Assembly (NCBI GenBank): GCA_963662175.1
Contig: OY759221.1
Coordinates: 16,210,027-16,274,026 of the forward strand
DNA length: 64,000 nt
DNA from: Aradus depressus
Lineage: Eukaryota; Arthropoda; Insecta; Hemiptera; Aradidae
Direction: 5' to 3'
Shown here in pieces: positions 63,055 to 64,000 of this stretch. The translations under genes and the position numbers were made by a program. The notes under the pieces were generated by a model. That model saw only the letters and a program-made list of their open reading frames with translations, searched no databases and was not told where the DNA came from. Within the stretch, counting starts at the first letter, position 1. Every line of letters starts with the position of its first letter.

Positions 63055-63440
63055 ATCCCAAAACGAATTAATCGTCAACTTTTTGCTTCCTCTCCAAAAT
63101 CAGTCGAACGTTTGCGCTAATATTCAGCAATTCAGTTCCTTTGGAGCTCCTAAATCTTCGAACAAAATTTTGTATACGATTACAAAGGCAGTTATTCGTT
63201 TTTGAGTTACGCCTCTCTCAGAATCCTTCCCTTTGTCTGATTTGGCTGAAAATCGATAGGTATTGTCCTTGTGAGGTTCTGTATTCACATATAAAATTTC
63301 GTGTCGTTACATTCATTCTATCAGCAGTTATCGTGTTCACAGGTACAAAGTGCAGTTTATTTTCCATATTTGGAACTCTAAGAGTTCGGAAAACACAGAT
63401 TTCATAACTTCCCCTATACTTCGTATAGCTGGGGAAATAA
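63055..63440. repeat. Repeat B units with hairpin terminus
   Basis: Ends in ACTTCCCCTATACTTCGTA, TAGCTGGGGAAAT (63407-63438), which folds as TTCCCC-TATAC-TTC-GTATA-GCTG-GGGAA. Confidence 0.75.
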
Positions 63441-63540
63441 AACAAAGAACTTTTCACAAAAATATATACATAAAGCGTATCGGTTTCGGCTTACGTCATC
63501 GTTAGCATGAAGTATCTACGTTAACAAAATGTGTTTAATA

Positions 63541-63841
63541 GTTAGTTATTATAATTCATGCCCTAACTAAGAGGTCATATCGCCTACTACCAGAGGCTCT
63601 TTCGTCACTCTGGTGGACATGAGCCCGAACTCTACTATGGGAATCCTAAATTTTGCCTACCCTAAATTTTTATTCACCTAGGGCAGGGGTCTTTAACGAG
63701 TACCTGACATCGTACAGGCTCGGGACCATTGCTTAACGTCTCATCAGAAGGATGGCGTGCTTATGTTTATTTCACCTCCCATATAAAATAAACTAAAGTT
63801 TGCTCAGAAGGCAAGCACGCATGCCACTGAGCTACCGGCGC
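63541..63841 (-). mobile_element. SINE-1 with 10-bp target duplication
   Basis: GTGTTTAATA at 63531-63540 and 63842-63851. Box A is intact; the box B region is deleted (AACTAAAG joins TTTGCTCAGAAGG), so this copy cannot use its own promoter. Tail TAATAACTAAC-type. Confidence 0.93.
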
Positions 63842-64000
63842 GTGTTTAATATATATGTATTTTTGTGTTTATTTCTTTTAATAGTTTTCCACTATGTGGA
63901 CACAGATTACAGAAATGTATTCAGACATAGAAAATTACCATATTGTCAGTTTTATTTTAATGTTAGGAAGTATAATGCGTTATTAGCGTTATAACTAAGC

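Overview
This is AT-rich, intron-style eukaryotic DNA, very probably from an insect. Evidence: Jockey-, R1- and RTE-like non-LTR retrotransposon remnants, hAT, pogo/Tigger and Helitron DNA transposons, tRNA-derived SINEs whose 3' tails are short (CCTAA)n or (CTAA)n runs (CCTAA is the complement of the insect telomere repeat TTAGG), and no operons, Shine-Dalgarno sites or dense ORFs. I cannot name the species or order. No complete host gene is visible. The best host-gene candidate is one EGF-like exon (about 5.41-5.56 kb) with a good splice acceptor and donor, lying inside one copy of a dispersed repeat.

Layout. 0-5 kb: hammerhead-ribozyme-like motif, SINE fragments, a perfect 28-bp palindrome, an unclassified repeat (F) with a small basic ORF. 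5-7.3 kb: repeat E with the exon-bearing insert, repeat B, a SINE. 7.9-10.7 kb: two dead LINEs on opposite strands; the first is split by an 850-bp hAT element with terminal inverted repeats, an 8-bp target duplication and an intact ORF for the transposase C-terminus. 10.8-12.5 kb: two separate long inverted repeats and another hammerhead motif. 12.5-18.5 kb: repeats C, E, F, a pogo element with a Helitron nested in it, a MITE. 18.5-23.3 kb: Jockey fragment, hAT relic, SINE, Helitron. 23.9-26.1 kb: about 19 tandem copies of a 112-bp satellite. 26-36 kb: SINEs (including two tandem pairs that share target-site sequence), a palindrome-rich inverted-repeat element, hAT and Jockey relics, and an R1-like LINE inserted inside a SINE. 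36.37-42.02 kb: a very young LTR retrotransposon with nearly identical 1.26-kb LTRs, a lysine-tRNA primer site and one ORF that looks like Gag joined to the integrase tail, so it is non-autonomous. 42-64 kb: RTE-like and pogo relics, many SINEs (one head-to-head pair), a Helitron, an 809-bp near-perfect palindrome, further hammerhead motifs, several minisatellites and arrays of repeat B.

Family names used below are mine. SINE-1: about 345 bp, tRNA-derived, some 22 copies. SINE-2: tRNA-Leu/Ser-like head. Repeat B: units containing 'CGATACATTCATTACATCGGCAGTTAT' style text (split here as a description only) and ending in a hairpin with TTCCCC/GGGGAA. Repeat C: units containing 'GGAAAGTTGTGCGC'. 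MITE-D: about 200 bp with long inverted ends. Repeat E: about 0.8 kb, five copies. Repeat F: two copies. The genes do not work together as a pathway; the window is a stratified mobile-element landscape in which nesting gives relative ages: LINE before hAT (8 kb), pogo before Helitron (16-18 kb), SINE before R1-like LINE (33.9 kb), with the LTR element the youngest large insertion.
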